In this document: positions 1-6,364 of the stretch, piece by piece
Layout: each line of letters begins with the position of its first letter
Numbering within the stretch: the first letter of the stretch is position 1
Assembly: GCA_937927525.1 (NCBI GenBank)
Contig: CALBDR010000422.1
Span: 1-7,737, forward strand
DNA from: an uncultured Candidatus Melainabacteria bacterium
GTDB taxonomy: Bacteria; Cyanobacteriota; Vampirovibrionia; LMEP-6097
Reading direction: 5' to 3'
DNA length: 7,737 nucleotides
Program-made: the position numbers and the translations under genes
The notes under the pieces: generated by a model
What the model saw: the letters and a program-made list of their open reading frames with translations, nothing else
Databases searched by the model: none
Told to the model about the DNA's origin: nothing

Positions 1-197
1 CGTATGCTTTCAGTGCTACAAAAACAGCAGTACCCATAATAATGAAGTCTATTACCTTCCATAACTAAACCAATAGAAGGCATGATGATGTCAGCAACAA
101 AAGATGAGACTATAGCCTTAAATGCTGCACCAATGATAAATGCTAAACCTAAATCTATGATATTACCCTTAAGTAAAAAAGCTTTAATTATAATAAC
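1..197 (-). pseudogene. mscL: mscL remnant, large-conductance mechanosensitive channel, frameshifted and without a start codon
   Basis: The minus strand encodes a recognisable MscL N-terminus: LLKGNIIDLG, then IIGAAFKAIVSS and VADIIMPSIG, matching the first transmembrane helix of the pentameric stretch-activated channel of the inner membrane. Near position 55 the frame changes. The next codons in the shifted frame give VIDFIIMGTAVFVALKAY, which matches the second helix. About 30 residues of the periplasmic loop present in E. coli MscL are missing at this junction. At the 5' end a TAA at 200-198 lies in frame, and only ATT/ATA-type codons stand between it and the conserved part, so no normal start is left. 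The gene runs off the window at position 1. Seen: the two conserved halves in different frames and the missing start. Inferred: the gene is dead. A sequencing error could explain the frameshift but not the missing loop and start together. Confidence 0.82.
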
Positions 198-288
198 TTA
201 TATTCACCAAATTACTAGTTTTTATAAATTAAAAGAGCATAGAAGATCCACGTAATGATGGTGAAAATTTATCTAAAAATAAAACGTA

Positions 289-317
289 TTGACTTTTTCC
301 AGTTAAGTGTGTTATCT
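289..317 (+). promoter_or_regulatory. sigma-70-type promoter for the 215-aa unknown gene
   Basis: A TTGACT -35 box (289-294) is followed after exactly 17 bases by TTATCT (312-317). This is a good housekeeping-sigma arrangement, and the start codon of the downstream gene at 360 leaves a leader of about 35 nt. It is the best-formed promoter in the window. Confidence 0.6.
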
Positions 318-359
318 TGTGGATATGGATCCGATAAAGTCATTAAGTAATGTTTGATT

Positions 360-1007
360 ATGAATTTTAAAAATTTTAAGATAGGGATAAGGAGTAATAC
401 TAAACCTATTAGAAGGGTTATTCTACCTGGAGAAAACTATGAATCTACTCAAGGTCAAACATCTCAAATAAATCATAGAAATATAGGAGAACAACTAACT
501 GAAACTAAAAAAATTAACGATAAGCTTTGTTTAAATGGTCTACAAAGAGAATTCATAAAAGCTTTGAAACATATGAAAATTTTAGATTATGATTCTGAAC
601 TTAATGAAGAAGTAAATTTGTGCAACTTATTATCAGAATTCATGCCAGATAGTAATAAGCTTGATGTGGATAAATATTTTGAATATATGATAAAAAGTGC
701 TGTAAACCTTTTTACAGAAGAGCGTGATGTAAGATGTGACAAATCTCATTCCTCTAAAGATACAATAAAAAATGACTATAGAAATATCACGATTTCTCGG
801 TCAGAATCTAATCAAGTCATTCCATATATTAGAAAAGATTTTTTAGTTGCACTTAGAAAATTACTTAACAATAATTTTTCAACTTTTACAGCAAGTTATT
901 TAGCTGAAAATATGTCCGAACTTAATGATTCTACAAACCTTTCAGAAGACGATGTATTTAATCTTGTTAGTGCTATTGAAAATAAGATTGGAGATATACC
1001 TCTTTAA
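360..1007 (+). CDS. hypothetical protein, 215 aa, cytoplasmic, no recognised family
   Basis: I do not recognise this protein. It has no signal peptide and no hydrophobic stretch long enough for a membrane segment, so it is probably cytoplasmic. The first 50 residues are rich in N, T, Q, R and K and look disordered (TKPIRRVILPGENYE near the start). From about residue 55 on, the pattern is helical with leucine/isoleucine spacing (LQREFIKALKHMKILD; FLVALRKLLNNNFSTF), and the last 35 residues are acidic (LSEDDVFNLVSAIENK). ATG at 360 is preferred over the in-frame TTG two codons upstream because it is the stronger codon; neither has a clear Shine-Dalgarno sequence. A good promoter lies upstream. 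The gene converges on dnaN with a 17-bp gap and no evident hairpin between them. Codon use is like its neighbours. Confidence is high that it is a gene and nil for function. Confidence 0.75.
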   Translation: MNFKNFKIGIRSNTKPIRRVILPGENYESTQGQTSQINHRNIGEQLTETKKINDKLCLNGLQREFIKALKHMKILDYDSELNEEVNLCNLLSEFMPDSNKLDVDKYFEYMIKSAVNLFTEERDVRCDKSHSSKDTIKNDYRNITISRSESNQVIPYIRKDFLVALRKLLNNNFSTFTASYLAENMSELNDSTNLSEDDVFNLVSAIENKIGDIPL

Positions 1008-1024
1008 TAAGACAAAAAAGCTAA

Positions 1025-2170
1025 TTACACAGACTTCAACGGCATAATCACATAAATATATTCATTTCCTGTTTCAGGTTTAATTAAAGCTGGACTTTCA
1101 TTTGCATTCATATAAATAACAACATTATCAGAATCTATAACTTTTAAAAAATCCATAATGAATCTAACATTGAAATTAATTTCAAGTTCAGAACCTTCAT
1201 AATCATTGGTTTCTAAAGTTTCTATCGCATTACCAAAATCAAGATTTGAACATTTTAAAGTCATTTGATTATCTTTAAAAGAAAGTTTAACCATATTAGT
1301 AACTTCATTTGCCATAACAGCAACTCTATCTAAAGCTGCTTGAAAACCTTTTCTACTAACTACGGCTTTTTTATCATGCCCAGCAGGAACTAATTCCATG
1401 TAGTTAGGATATTCACCTTCTAAAATTCTAGAAACGACATAACGATCTTCTGTTTTGAAAACTACTTGAGAAGATAAAAATGCTATTTGGACATTATCAT
1501 CAACACTAGTATCTAAAATTTTCTGAATATCTAAAATAATTTTAATTGGAACAATTACTGCTTTATTAACAAAGCTAGGGTTTTCACCTAAATTATCTAA
1601 TTTAAGTGAATAAGCTGAAAGTCTGCCTCCATCAGAGCTTGCAAATTCTAAAAAATATTCTTTCTCTTCTGTTTCTTTAATTCCGATATAAATTCCACCT
1701 AAAATATTATTAAGATCAAATCTTGAAGCAGAAATTTGAACAACATTTATTAAACTCAAAAATTCTTGTCTATTAATAGTAATAAAATCTTGCCCCGTTA
1801 AATCAGGTTTTTCAAAAGCTGGAAAATCATCTCCTGGTAATCCAATTAAATCGAATTTAATTTTTTCAGAACCAATTTCTAGAACTTTTTTTTCATCTTC
1901 CATATGAAGATTTAATTCTTCATCAGAAAATTTACTTGAAATTTCTTCAATCTTTTTAGCAGAAATAGCTACAGCTCCTTCTGATTGATTTTGTGAAGGT
2001 ATAGTTGCTTCTATCCAAAAATCTAAATCAGTCGCATTTAATAAAAGTTTTTCCTGAAGAGTTTTTAAATAAATATTATTTAAAATTGGCTGAATTCCTT
2101 TAGCTGGGACAGCTTTAACAACAGACTTAATAGCCTTATCTAATAATTTTTGAGAAACTTTAAGCTGCAT
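1025..2170 (-). CDS. dnaN: DNA polymerase III beta subunit (sliding clamp)
   Basis: The 381-aa product is the ring-shaped clamp that dimerises around DNA and tethers polymerase III and other clamp-binding proteins. Its length is normal for the family (about 366-380) and all three clamp domains are present. Landmarks are AVPAKGIQPILNNI (20-33) in domain 1, FPAFE (116-120), ASSDGGRLS (177-185) closing domain 2, the family signature EGEYPNY (251-257) opening domain 3, NFNVRFIMDFLK (332-343), and MPL (376-378) near the C-terminus in the usual peptide-binding-pocket position. The details recall cyanobacterial-type clamps. It is not next to dnaA, recF or gyrB, so it sits outside the classical origin cluster. 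The ATG start follows the conserved beginning of domain 1 exactly; there is no Shine-Dalgarno sequence, and a TATATT box ends only 8 bases before the ATG. Confidence 0.97.
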   Translation of the reverse strand: MQLKVSQKLLDKAIKSVVKAVPAKGIQPILNNIYLKTLQEKLLLNATDLDFWIEATIPSQNQSEGAVAISAKKIEEISSKFSDEELNLHMEDEKKVLEIGSEKIKFDLIGLPGDDFPAFEKPDLTGQDFITINRQEFLSLINVVQISASRFDLNNILGGIYIGIKETEEKEYFLEFASSDGGRLSAYSLKLDNLGENPSFVNKAVIVPIKIILDIQKILDTSVDDNVQIAFLSSQVVFKTEDRYVVSRILEGEYPNYMELVPAGHDKKAVVSRKGFQAALDRVAVMANEVTNMVKLSFKDNQMTLKCSNLDFGNAIETLETNDYEGSELEINFNVRFIMDFLKVIDSDNVVIYMNANESPALIKPETGNEYIYVIMPLKSV

Positions 2171-2404
2171 GATTTAAAAATATACCAAGTTTTTAAAAAG
2201 TTTTGTTTTTATTTTTTATATATTTCTTTTTTTATTTCTTATTCTTTTGTAGTTATATAGGCTGTTTTAATTGTTTAAAACTTAGTATATTACTTTTGAA
2301 ATTGACTATAAAACATGTTGGAAACTAATTAAAATATTGTTAGTTTTGATCTTGACTTTTTTAGTTTCTATAAAAAATTGATTTGCATGTGTTAAAAAAT
2401 ATTT
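2171..2404. other. AT-rich intergenic spacer between dnaN and the end of pth-cysC
   Basis: These 234 bases are extremely AT-rich and hold no ORF of note on either strand. They must contain the dnaN promoter, whose best -10 candidate is listed separately. Two TTGACT motifs on the plus strand (2302-2307 and 2352-2357) point the other way but have no well-spaced -10 partner. An AT-only inverted repeat around 2392-2408 overlaps the stop codon of pth-cysC and lacks the GC stem of a normal terminator. Confidence 0.6.
2179..2184 (-). promoter_or_regulatory. candidate -10 box of dnaN, possibly giving a leaderless mRNA
   Basis: Read on the minus strand, TATATT is followed by 8 bases and the dnaN ATG. 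If used, transcription would start at or within a few bases of the start codon, which fits the lack of a ribosome-binding site. I see no convincing -35 box at 16-18 bases upstream, so the call is tentative. Confidence 0.35.
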
Positions 2405-3535
2405 TTAAAAGTTTTCTACATATCCTTTTTCTATTAATTTGTTCAAAATTTTCTCAACTGATTCAGAAATTGATTCTTTATCTGTGTTAAGCTCTATGTC
2501 GGGATTTAAAGGGGCCTCATAGGGATCTGATATGCCTGTGAAATTTTCAATTTCTCCTGAACGTGCTTTAGCATAAAGTCCTTTAACATCTCTTTCTTCG
2601 ACTTTTTCTAGACTTGCGTTAACAAAAATTTCGATAAAGTTCTTACTATAAGATCTAGCCATTTGTCTTGCTTCCTCATAAGGAGCTATAACTGGCACTA
2701 CGACAAGTACTCCATGTTTAGAAAGTTTCCCAGCTAAAAAAGCTATTCTTTTTATGTTAGTAAATCTATCTTCTTTACTGAAGCTTAGACCTTGATTTAA
2801 ATTATCCCTTATCTCATCTCCATCTAAAAGTTCTAGAGGAAATTCTTTATTATTTTTAGTAAGTTTTCCTATTAAAGCTTCTGATATAGTAGATTTTCCA
2901 GCTCCAGATAAGCCAGTTAACCAAAGTGTAAGTCCTTTTTTTAATTTATATTTCATTTTCTTGTTTTTCAGCTTAGCATTATGTGCTTTATCATTGGGAT
3001 TTTGTATCTTTTCTATAGGTTTATTTAACCACTGATCATATATAAATAGTGAATCTTCAAAAATTTTATTTCTTTTTTCTTGTTCTTCTCTAGTAAATTT
3101 ACTTAAAACAAACTTAGATCTTTTATCTCCACCTGGATCAGGTCCGACACCTATTCTTATTCTGCTAAAATTTTTACCACCAATTTTTCTGATAATATCT
3201 TCTATTCCATGCTGCCCGCCTGCACCGCGATTAAAACTAAATTTTACAATTTCATAATTTAGACTTATTTCGTCTTGGATCACTAAAATATCTTCTCTCT
3301 TAATTTTGTAGAAACAAGCAATTTTATTAATCGCATCTCCAGATAAATTCATATAAGTAGTAGGTTTAGCAAAAATAATATTATTTGCTTTAGCGACTTC
3401 TGCTTTTAACTTTTTCTCTTTATTGAAAGTTAAATTTAATTTATTTGCAAGAAAATCAATAAACTCAAAGCCTATATTATGCCTAGTGTTATCGTATTCT
3501 TTTCCTATATTTCCTAGTCCAACAACTAACTTCAC
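2405..3535 (-). CDS. pth-cysC: fusion of peptidyl-tRNA hydrolase (N-terminal) and adenylylsulfate kinase (C-terminal)
   Basis: One uninterrupted 376-aa frame joins two enzymes. Residues 1-190 are bacterial Pth, which frees tRNA from peptidyl-tRNA: VGLGN with N9, TRHN with the catalytic H19, YMNLSG with N63, D88 in VIQDE, and RIRIGVG (125-131). The usual GGHNG loop reads GGQHG (106-110), so the commonly conserved histidine is Q108 and the following asparagine is H109. Residues 194-376 are APS kinase (APS + ATP to PAPS): P-loop GLSGAGKS (208-215), LDGD (237-240), DRFTNIKRI (256-264), KGLY (318-321), FTGI and YEAP. The serine phosphorylated in E. coli CysC corresponds to A284 in IAPYEEAR. The basic linker around 186-200 includes a Met at 194 that could be a second start, but no Shine-Dalgarno sequence precedes it. 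The gene starts with GTG at 3535. No other sulfate-assimilation gene is nearby. Confidence 0.93.
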   Translation of the reverse strand: MKLVVGLGNIGKEYDNTRHNIGFEFIDFLANKLNLTFNKEKKLKAEVAKANNIIFAKPTTYMNLSGDAINKIACFYKIKREDILVIQDEISLNYEIVKFSFNRGAGGQHGIEDIIRKIGGKNFSRIRIGVGPDPGGDKRSKFVLSKFTREEQEKRNKIFEDSLFIYDQWLNKPIEKIQNPNDKAHNAKLKNKKMKYKLKKGLTLWLTGLSGAGKSTISEALIGKLTKNNKEFPLELLDGDEIRDNLNQGLSFSKEDRFTNIKRIAFLAGKLSKHGVLVVVPVIAPYEEARQMARSYSKNFIEIFVNASLEKVEERDVKGLYAKARSGEIENFTGISDPYEAPLNPDIELNTDKESISESVEKILNKLIEKGYVENF

Positions 3536-3542
3536 ATAAGAA

Positions 3543-3548
3543 AATATA
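3543..3548 (-). promoter_or_regulatory. candidate -10 box of pth-cysC, possibly giving a leaderless mRNA
   Basis: On the minus strand TG is directly followed by TATATT, then 7 bases and the GTG start codon. The spacing is almost the same as at dnaN, and again there is no ribosome-binding site. The -35 region is unconvincing. A short inverted repeat (TATCT/AGATA, 3554-3566) lies just upstream, in the divergent spacer. Confidence 0.35.
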
Positions 3549-3584
3549 CACTATATCTTATAGATACTGTAAAATGTGTTTAAA

Positions 3585-3707
3585 ATGGATGATGAAGATA
3601 GAGAGGTAATATCTGAAGTTCTTATTAATATGTTAGGAAATTCTGTTAGTGAGGAAACCCTCAATCTTGTTTATAGTTTAGTTATAAAGAATACAGAAAA
3701 CAGTTAA
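3585..3707 (+). CDS. small acidic protein of 40 aa, first gene of a two-gene operon
   Basis: ATG at 3585 opens 40 codons (beginning MDDEDREVISEVL and ending VIKNTENS) closed by TAA at 3705-3707. The ATG of the following membrane protein begins one base later, an arrangement typical of translational coupling. Start-to-stop spacing, codon choice like the neighbours and the amphipathic helical pattern (two helices, about 5-17 and 22-35) favour a real gene. The product is acidic and soluble with no signal peptide. A GTG at 3576 is an alternative in-frame start. I know of no family. It may act with, or set the translation of, the downstream protein; this is inferred from position only. A leader peptide is the other option. 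Confidence 0.5.
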   Translation: MDDEDREVISEVLINMLGNSVSEETLNLVYSLVIKNTENS

Positions 3708-3708
3708 T

Positions 3709-5142
3709 ATGGCATTTAGTGAACTTGAAATAAAACAACATATTATACTTGCTGTCTTAGATTTTTCGACTCATATTGATAGATATACAACTGAAGAGGT
3801 TTCTGATAAAGAAAAAAGAGAAATGATGTCTCTTGCTTTATCTATTAATAATTTAATTAATAATCTTTCTCAACCATTACAAGATATTGGTAAATATAAT
3901 AATGGAAAGTACTTAGCACCCAAGCATAATAACTATTTAAGAGTAAAACGTGCTGCTGAACTTGTTTTCTATTATCGTTCTGATTTAAATACTATTTCTA
4001 TGGACTTAGGAGTAAGTCTAGCTGAGGCTAATCAGCTTATAGAAGTTGCTACTAATTATATTTGTGACAATATTCCTCTTAAAGATTATAAGAAAGTACT
4101 TACTAAGAAAAAGAAAGTAGCAGATATTCCTCAACAGCAAGCTCTAGTTCCTGAAAAATCCAAGTCTATTGGTTGTATGGCACCGCTTTTATTTCTAATA
4201 ATGTTAGGTGCTATTGGTTATTTGATGTATGATCGTTTCTTTAATAATCATGCTACTCAGTTAACTTCTTTAATGAATGAGTATAGAACTGATAAGGATT
4301 TGAGTTCTTTATCAGTAGCAAGTAAAACTAAGAGAATATCTATTAATGGTTCATCATCTTTAGTGAGAATTTTTGATGATTATAAATCTGGTTTTAAAAT
4401 TGATAACCCTGATTTAGATTTAACTTTAGAGAGGTCCGACAGTAGTCTTGCTATTAGTGAATTAATTGAAGGAAAAATAGATCTAGCTTCTTGTTCTAGA
4501 ATTCCTACTATTGCTGAAAGAAAAAGAGCAGTTAAAGTTTCTGGTAGAGAGCTTGTTGACCATAAGATGGCTTTAGATGTAGTTGTGGTAATAGTTAATG
4601 AGGCGAATCCTGTAGAGGTAATATCTGTTGAGGATTTACAGAAAATGTTTTCAACTGAAAATGTTTCCTGGAAATATTTTGGTGGTAAAGACGTCCCTGT
4701 TAAGAAATACTCTAAAACATTCCACCATGGAACTGTTAGCTTCTTTAGAGAGAGAGTTTTATATGGTAATAAGTTTGCTCCAGATGTTACTCAGATCTAT
4801 GATGTAAAACAAGTAATGGATTTTGTCGAAGATGACCCTACTGCTATTTCATATGCAAGTTTAAGTGATATTAAAAATAGAAAGGTTAAGATCTTAAAGA
4901 TCGCAACTATTTTTGAAGAGAAGGGAGTTGCTCCTGTAGCTTATACTACTGTTAATGGTGAAAAGGTTATGAGCATAGATAAAGATAAAGTAAGAAAAGG
5001 GCAGTATCCACTTTCTAGATATCTTTATTTAGTTAGTGCAGGGAAGATTACCAGTAACGTAGCTAAATTTATAGATTATATGAGAAGTGGTAGTGTTCAG
5101 TCACAGCTTCATAAATACAATATTGTTAGTATTTATGATTAG
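3709..5142 (+). CDS. single-pass membrane protein: HTH-like cytoplasmic domain, TM helix, PstS-like periplasmic binding domain
   Basis: The 477-aa product has three parts. Residues 1-130 are helical and probably cytoplasmic; within them DLNTISMDLGVSLAEANQLI (92-111) has the spacing of a helix-turn-helix. A KKKK run (133-136) precedes a hydrophobic segment, IGCMAPLLFLIMLGAIGYLM (154-173), giving an N-in/C-out topology by the positive-inside rule. Residues 208-477 resemble the phosphate-binding-protein-like domain (PBP_like_2/PstS family): SINGSSSLVR (211-220), EGKIDLASCSR (254-264), VNEANPVEVISVEDLQKMF (297-315) and HHGTVSFFRE (339-348). Normal PstS proteins are secreted by a cleaved signal peptide and lie next to pstCAB; here the binding domain is membrane-anchored and no transporter genes are near. 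It could be a one-piece sensor-regulator of ToxR-like design, but DNA binding and the ligand are inferences. It follows the 40-aa ORF and ends at a palindromic terminator. Confidence 0.88.
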   Translation: MAFSELEIKQHIILAVLDFSTHIDRYTTEEVSDKEKREMMSLALSINNLINNLSQPLQDIGKYNNGKYLAPKHNNYLRVKRAAELVFYYRSDLNTISMDLGVSLAEANQLIEVATNYICDNIPLKDYKKVLTKKKKVADIPQQQALVPEKSKSIGCMAPLLFLIMLGAIGYLMYDRFFNNHATQLTSLMNEYRTDKDLSSLSVASKTKRISINGSSSLVRIFDDYKSGFKIDNPDLDLTLERSDSSLAISELIEGKIDLASCSRIPTIAERKRAVKVSGRELVDHKMALDVVVVIVNEANPVEVISVEDLQKMFSTENVSWKYFGGKDVPVKKYSKTFHHGTVSFFRERVLYGNKFAPDVTQIYDVKQVMDFVEDDPTAISYASLSDIKNRKVKILKIATIFEEKGVAPVAYTTVNGEKVMSIDKDKVRKGQYPLSRYLYLVSAGKITSNVAKFIDYMRSGSVQSQLHKYNIVSIYD

Positions 5143-5164
5143 AAATTAGTCTTAAGACTAATTT
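5143..5164. terminator. perfect 22-base palindrome, shared terminator of two convergent genes
   Basis: The palindrome begins directly after the stop codon of the membrane protein and ends two bases before the stop of the DAHP synthase gene on the other strand. Each arm ends in AAATTAGTC/GACTAATTT, so it folds identically from either side. It is AT-rich and has only short T-runs, so termination may be inefficient. Confidence 0.55.
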
Positions 5165-5166
5165 AA

Positions 5167-6225
5167 TTAAAGCCCTGAAGCTAAATCTTTAATAGACTTT
5201 TCTGTATTTTCCCAATCCAAACACTTGTCAGTGATTGATACACCGTATTTTAATTGTGTTAAATCATCAGGAATAGATTGATTGCCGCCGTGGATATTAC
5301 TTTCAATCATAAATCCACAGATAGACTGGTTACCTTTTTGTTTTTGATCGAGTATCGATTTTAATACATCCGGTTGTTTATAAGGATCTTTGCCAGAGTT
5401 CTCGTGATTACAGTCGATAATAATTTTACTATCGATTTTTGCAGATTTTAACTCTTCTTCATATTTAGAAATATTTTCAGAACAGTAGTTTGGTCCATTT
5501 TTACCACCACGTAAAACTATATGACAGTTAGGGTTTCCTTTAGTGTGATATATCGCGACTTTACCTTCATCTTGGTGAATACCTAGAAAAGAATGTGGTG
5601 CTCTTGATGATTTAATGGCGTTGATAGCGACACTTACATCTCCATTAGTAGCATTTTTGAAACCTACTGGCATAGATAAACCACTAGACATTTCTCTATG
5701 AGTCTGTGATTCAGTGGTTCTTGCTCCGATAGCTACCCATGAAACTAGATCAGCAATGTATTGTGGAACTAGAGGGTCTAACATTTCAGTTGCACAAGGT
5801 ACCCCAAGCATATTTATAGTTTTTAAAATTCTTCTTGCTGTTCTTAAACCTTCTTCCATGTGGAATGATCCGTTTAAGTGTGGATCATTGATCATTCCTT
5901 TCCAACCAGTAGAAGTTCTAGGTTTCTCAAAGTAAACTCTCATTATAAGTTCAATTTTGTCGCCAATTTCTTCTCTTAGTTTTGCTAATTTTTCAGCGTA
6001 ATGAAAAGCAAGTTCTTGATCGTGGATAGAACATGGTCCAACTATTGCAAGTAATCTATTATCTTTTCCTTGTATTATGTTGGAAACTTTTTCTCTGCTC
6101 TGATAAACAAATTCAGACAATTCATCAGTAATAGGAATTTCTTCGCCGATACTTCTAGGAGTTGCAAGTGCGTCTACCTTATCTATGTTGACGTTGAATA
6201 CTTTAGTTTTTTCTAAATTTTTCAT
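5167..6225 (-). CDS. aroF: 3-deoxy-7-phosphoheptulonate (DAHP) synthase, class I, AroF-like
   Basis: The enzyme condenses phosphoenolpyruvate with erythrose 4-phosphate in the cytoplasm, the first step of the shikimate pathway to aromatic amino acids. The 352 aa match the E. coli AroF/G/H length. Metal ligands by comparison with AroG are C65 (GPCSIHD), H274 (DCNH), E308 (MIESN) and D333 (TD). Substrate-binding residues include R96 and K101 (MRVYFEKPRT), R169 (GARTTESQ), K190 (GFKN) and R239 (LRGG). Stretches such as ATEMLDP, SQTHREMSSGLSMPVGFKN and IESNIHGGNQS are closer to the tyrosine-sensitive AroF than to AroG, but the feedback amino acid cannot be read with certainty. The ATG at 6225 lacks a Shine-Dalgarno sequence. 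The gene stands alone, convergent to the membrane protein and divergent from the peroxiredoxin gene. Confidence 0.96.
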   Translation of the reverse strand: MKNLEKTKVFNVNIDKVDALATPRSIGEEIPITDELSEFVYQSREKVSNIIQGKDNRLLAIVGPCSIHDQELAFHYAEKLAKLREEIGDKIELIMRVYFEKPRTSTGWKGMINDPHLNGSFHMEEGLRTARRILKTINMLGVPCATEMLDPLVPQYIADLVSWVAIGARTTESQTHREMSSGLSMPVGFKNATNGDVSVAINAIKSSRAPHSFLGIHQDEGKVAIYHTKGNPNCHIVLRGGKNGPNYCSENISKYEEELKSAKIDSKIIIDCNHENSGKDPYKQPDVLKSILDQKQKGNQSICGFMIESNIHGGNQSIPDDLTQLKYGVSITDKCLDWENTEKSIKDLASGL

Positions 6226-6364
6226 ATTATTGGACTGATAATCATATCATGTTGGTGTATAATCAAACTTGTTATTGTGGCTTGCTTTAAGGATATCAAG
6301 CTTTAAAAAGGCTTTATATTTTAAATTTAAAGTCTGTCGATAATAACATAAAAAGGAGATAAAC
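6226..6364. promoter_or_regulatory. divergent promoter region of DAHP synthase and peroxiredoxin genes
   Basis: Toward the peroxiredoxin gene a perfect TATAAT (6258-6263) lies about 100 bases before the start codon, though its -35 region is weak. The leader contains an AT-rich stem (CTTTAAA 6301-6307 with TTTAAAG 6326-6332). Toward DAHP synthase, TATGAT read on the minus strand (6246-6241) is preceded by TGA, forming an extended -10. An inverted repeat TGATA-4-TATCA (6236-6249) lies over this box and could be an operator; no known regulator is assigned. Confidence 0.4.
6353..6358 (+). promoter_or_regulatory. strong Shine-Dalgarno sequence of the peroxiredoxin gene
   Basis: AAGGAG followed by six bases and ATG. 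It is the only textbook ribosome-binding site in the window, fixes the peroxiredoxin start and shows that the organism does have a functional anti-Shine-Dalgarno. Confidence 0.85.

Noticed and set aside
350..370. Six-codon ORF overlapping the start of the 215-aa gene
   Set aside because: Too short to support as a gene, and not preceded by a ribosome-binding site; chance ATG in AT-rich DNA.
2302..2380. Two plus-strand TTGACT motifs as promoters for an antisense RNA into pth-cysC
   Set aside because: Neither has a -10 box at 16-18 bases that is better than background in this AT-rich spacer.
3554..3566. TATCT-3-AGATA inverted repeat between pth-cysC and the small ORF as an operator
   Set aside because: Five-base AT-rich arms are expected by chance here and no regulator can be named.
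5714..5935. 73-codon plus-strand ORF
   Set aside because: It lies wholly inside the DAHP synthase gene on the opposite strand, has no ribosome-binding site and its product shows no feature of its own; it is a shadow of conserved coding sequence.
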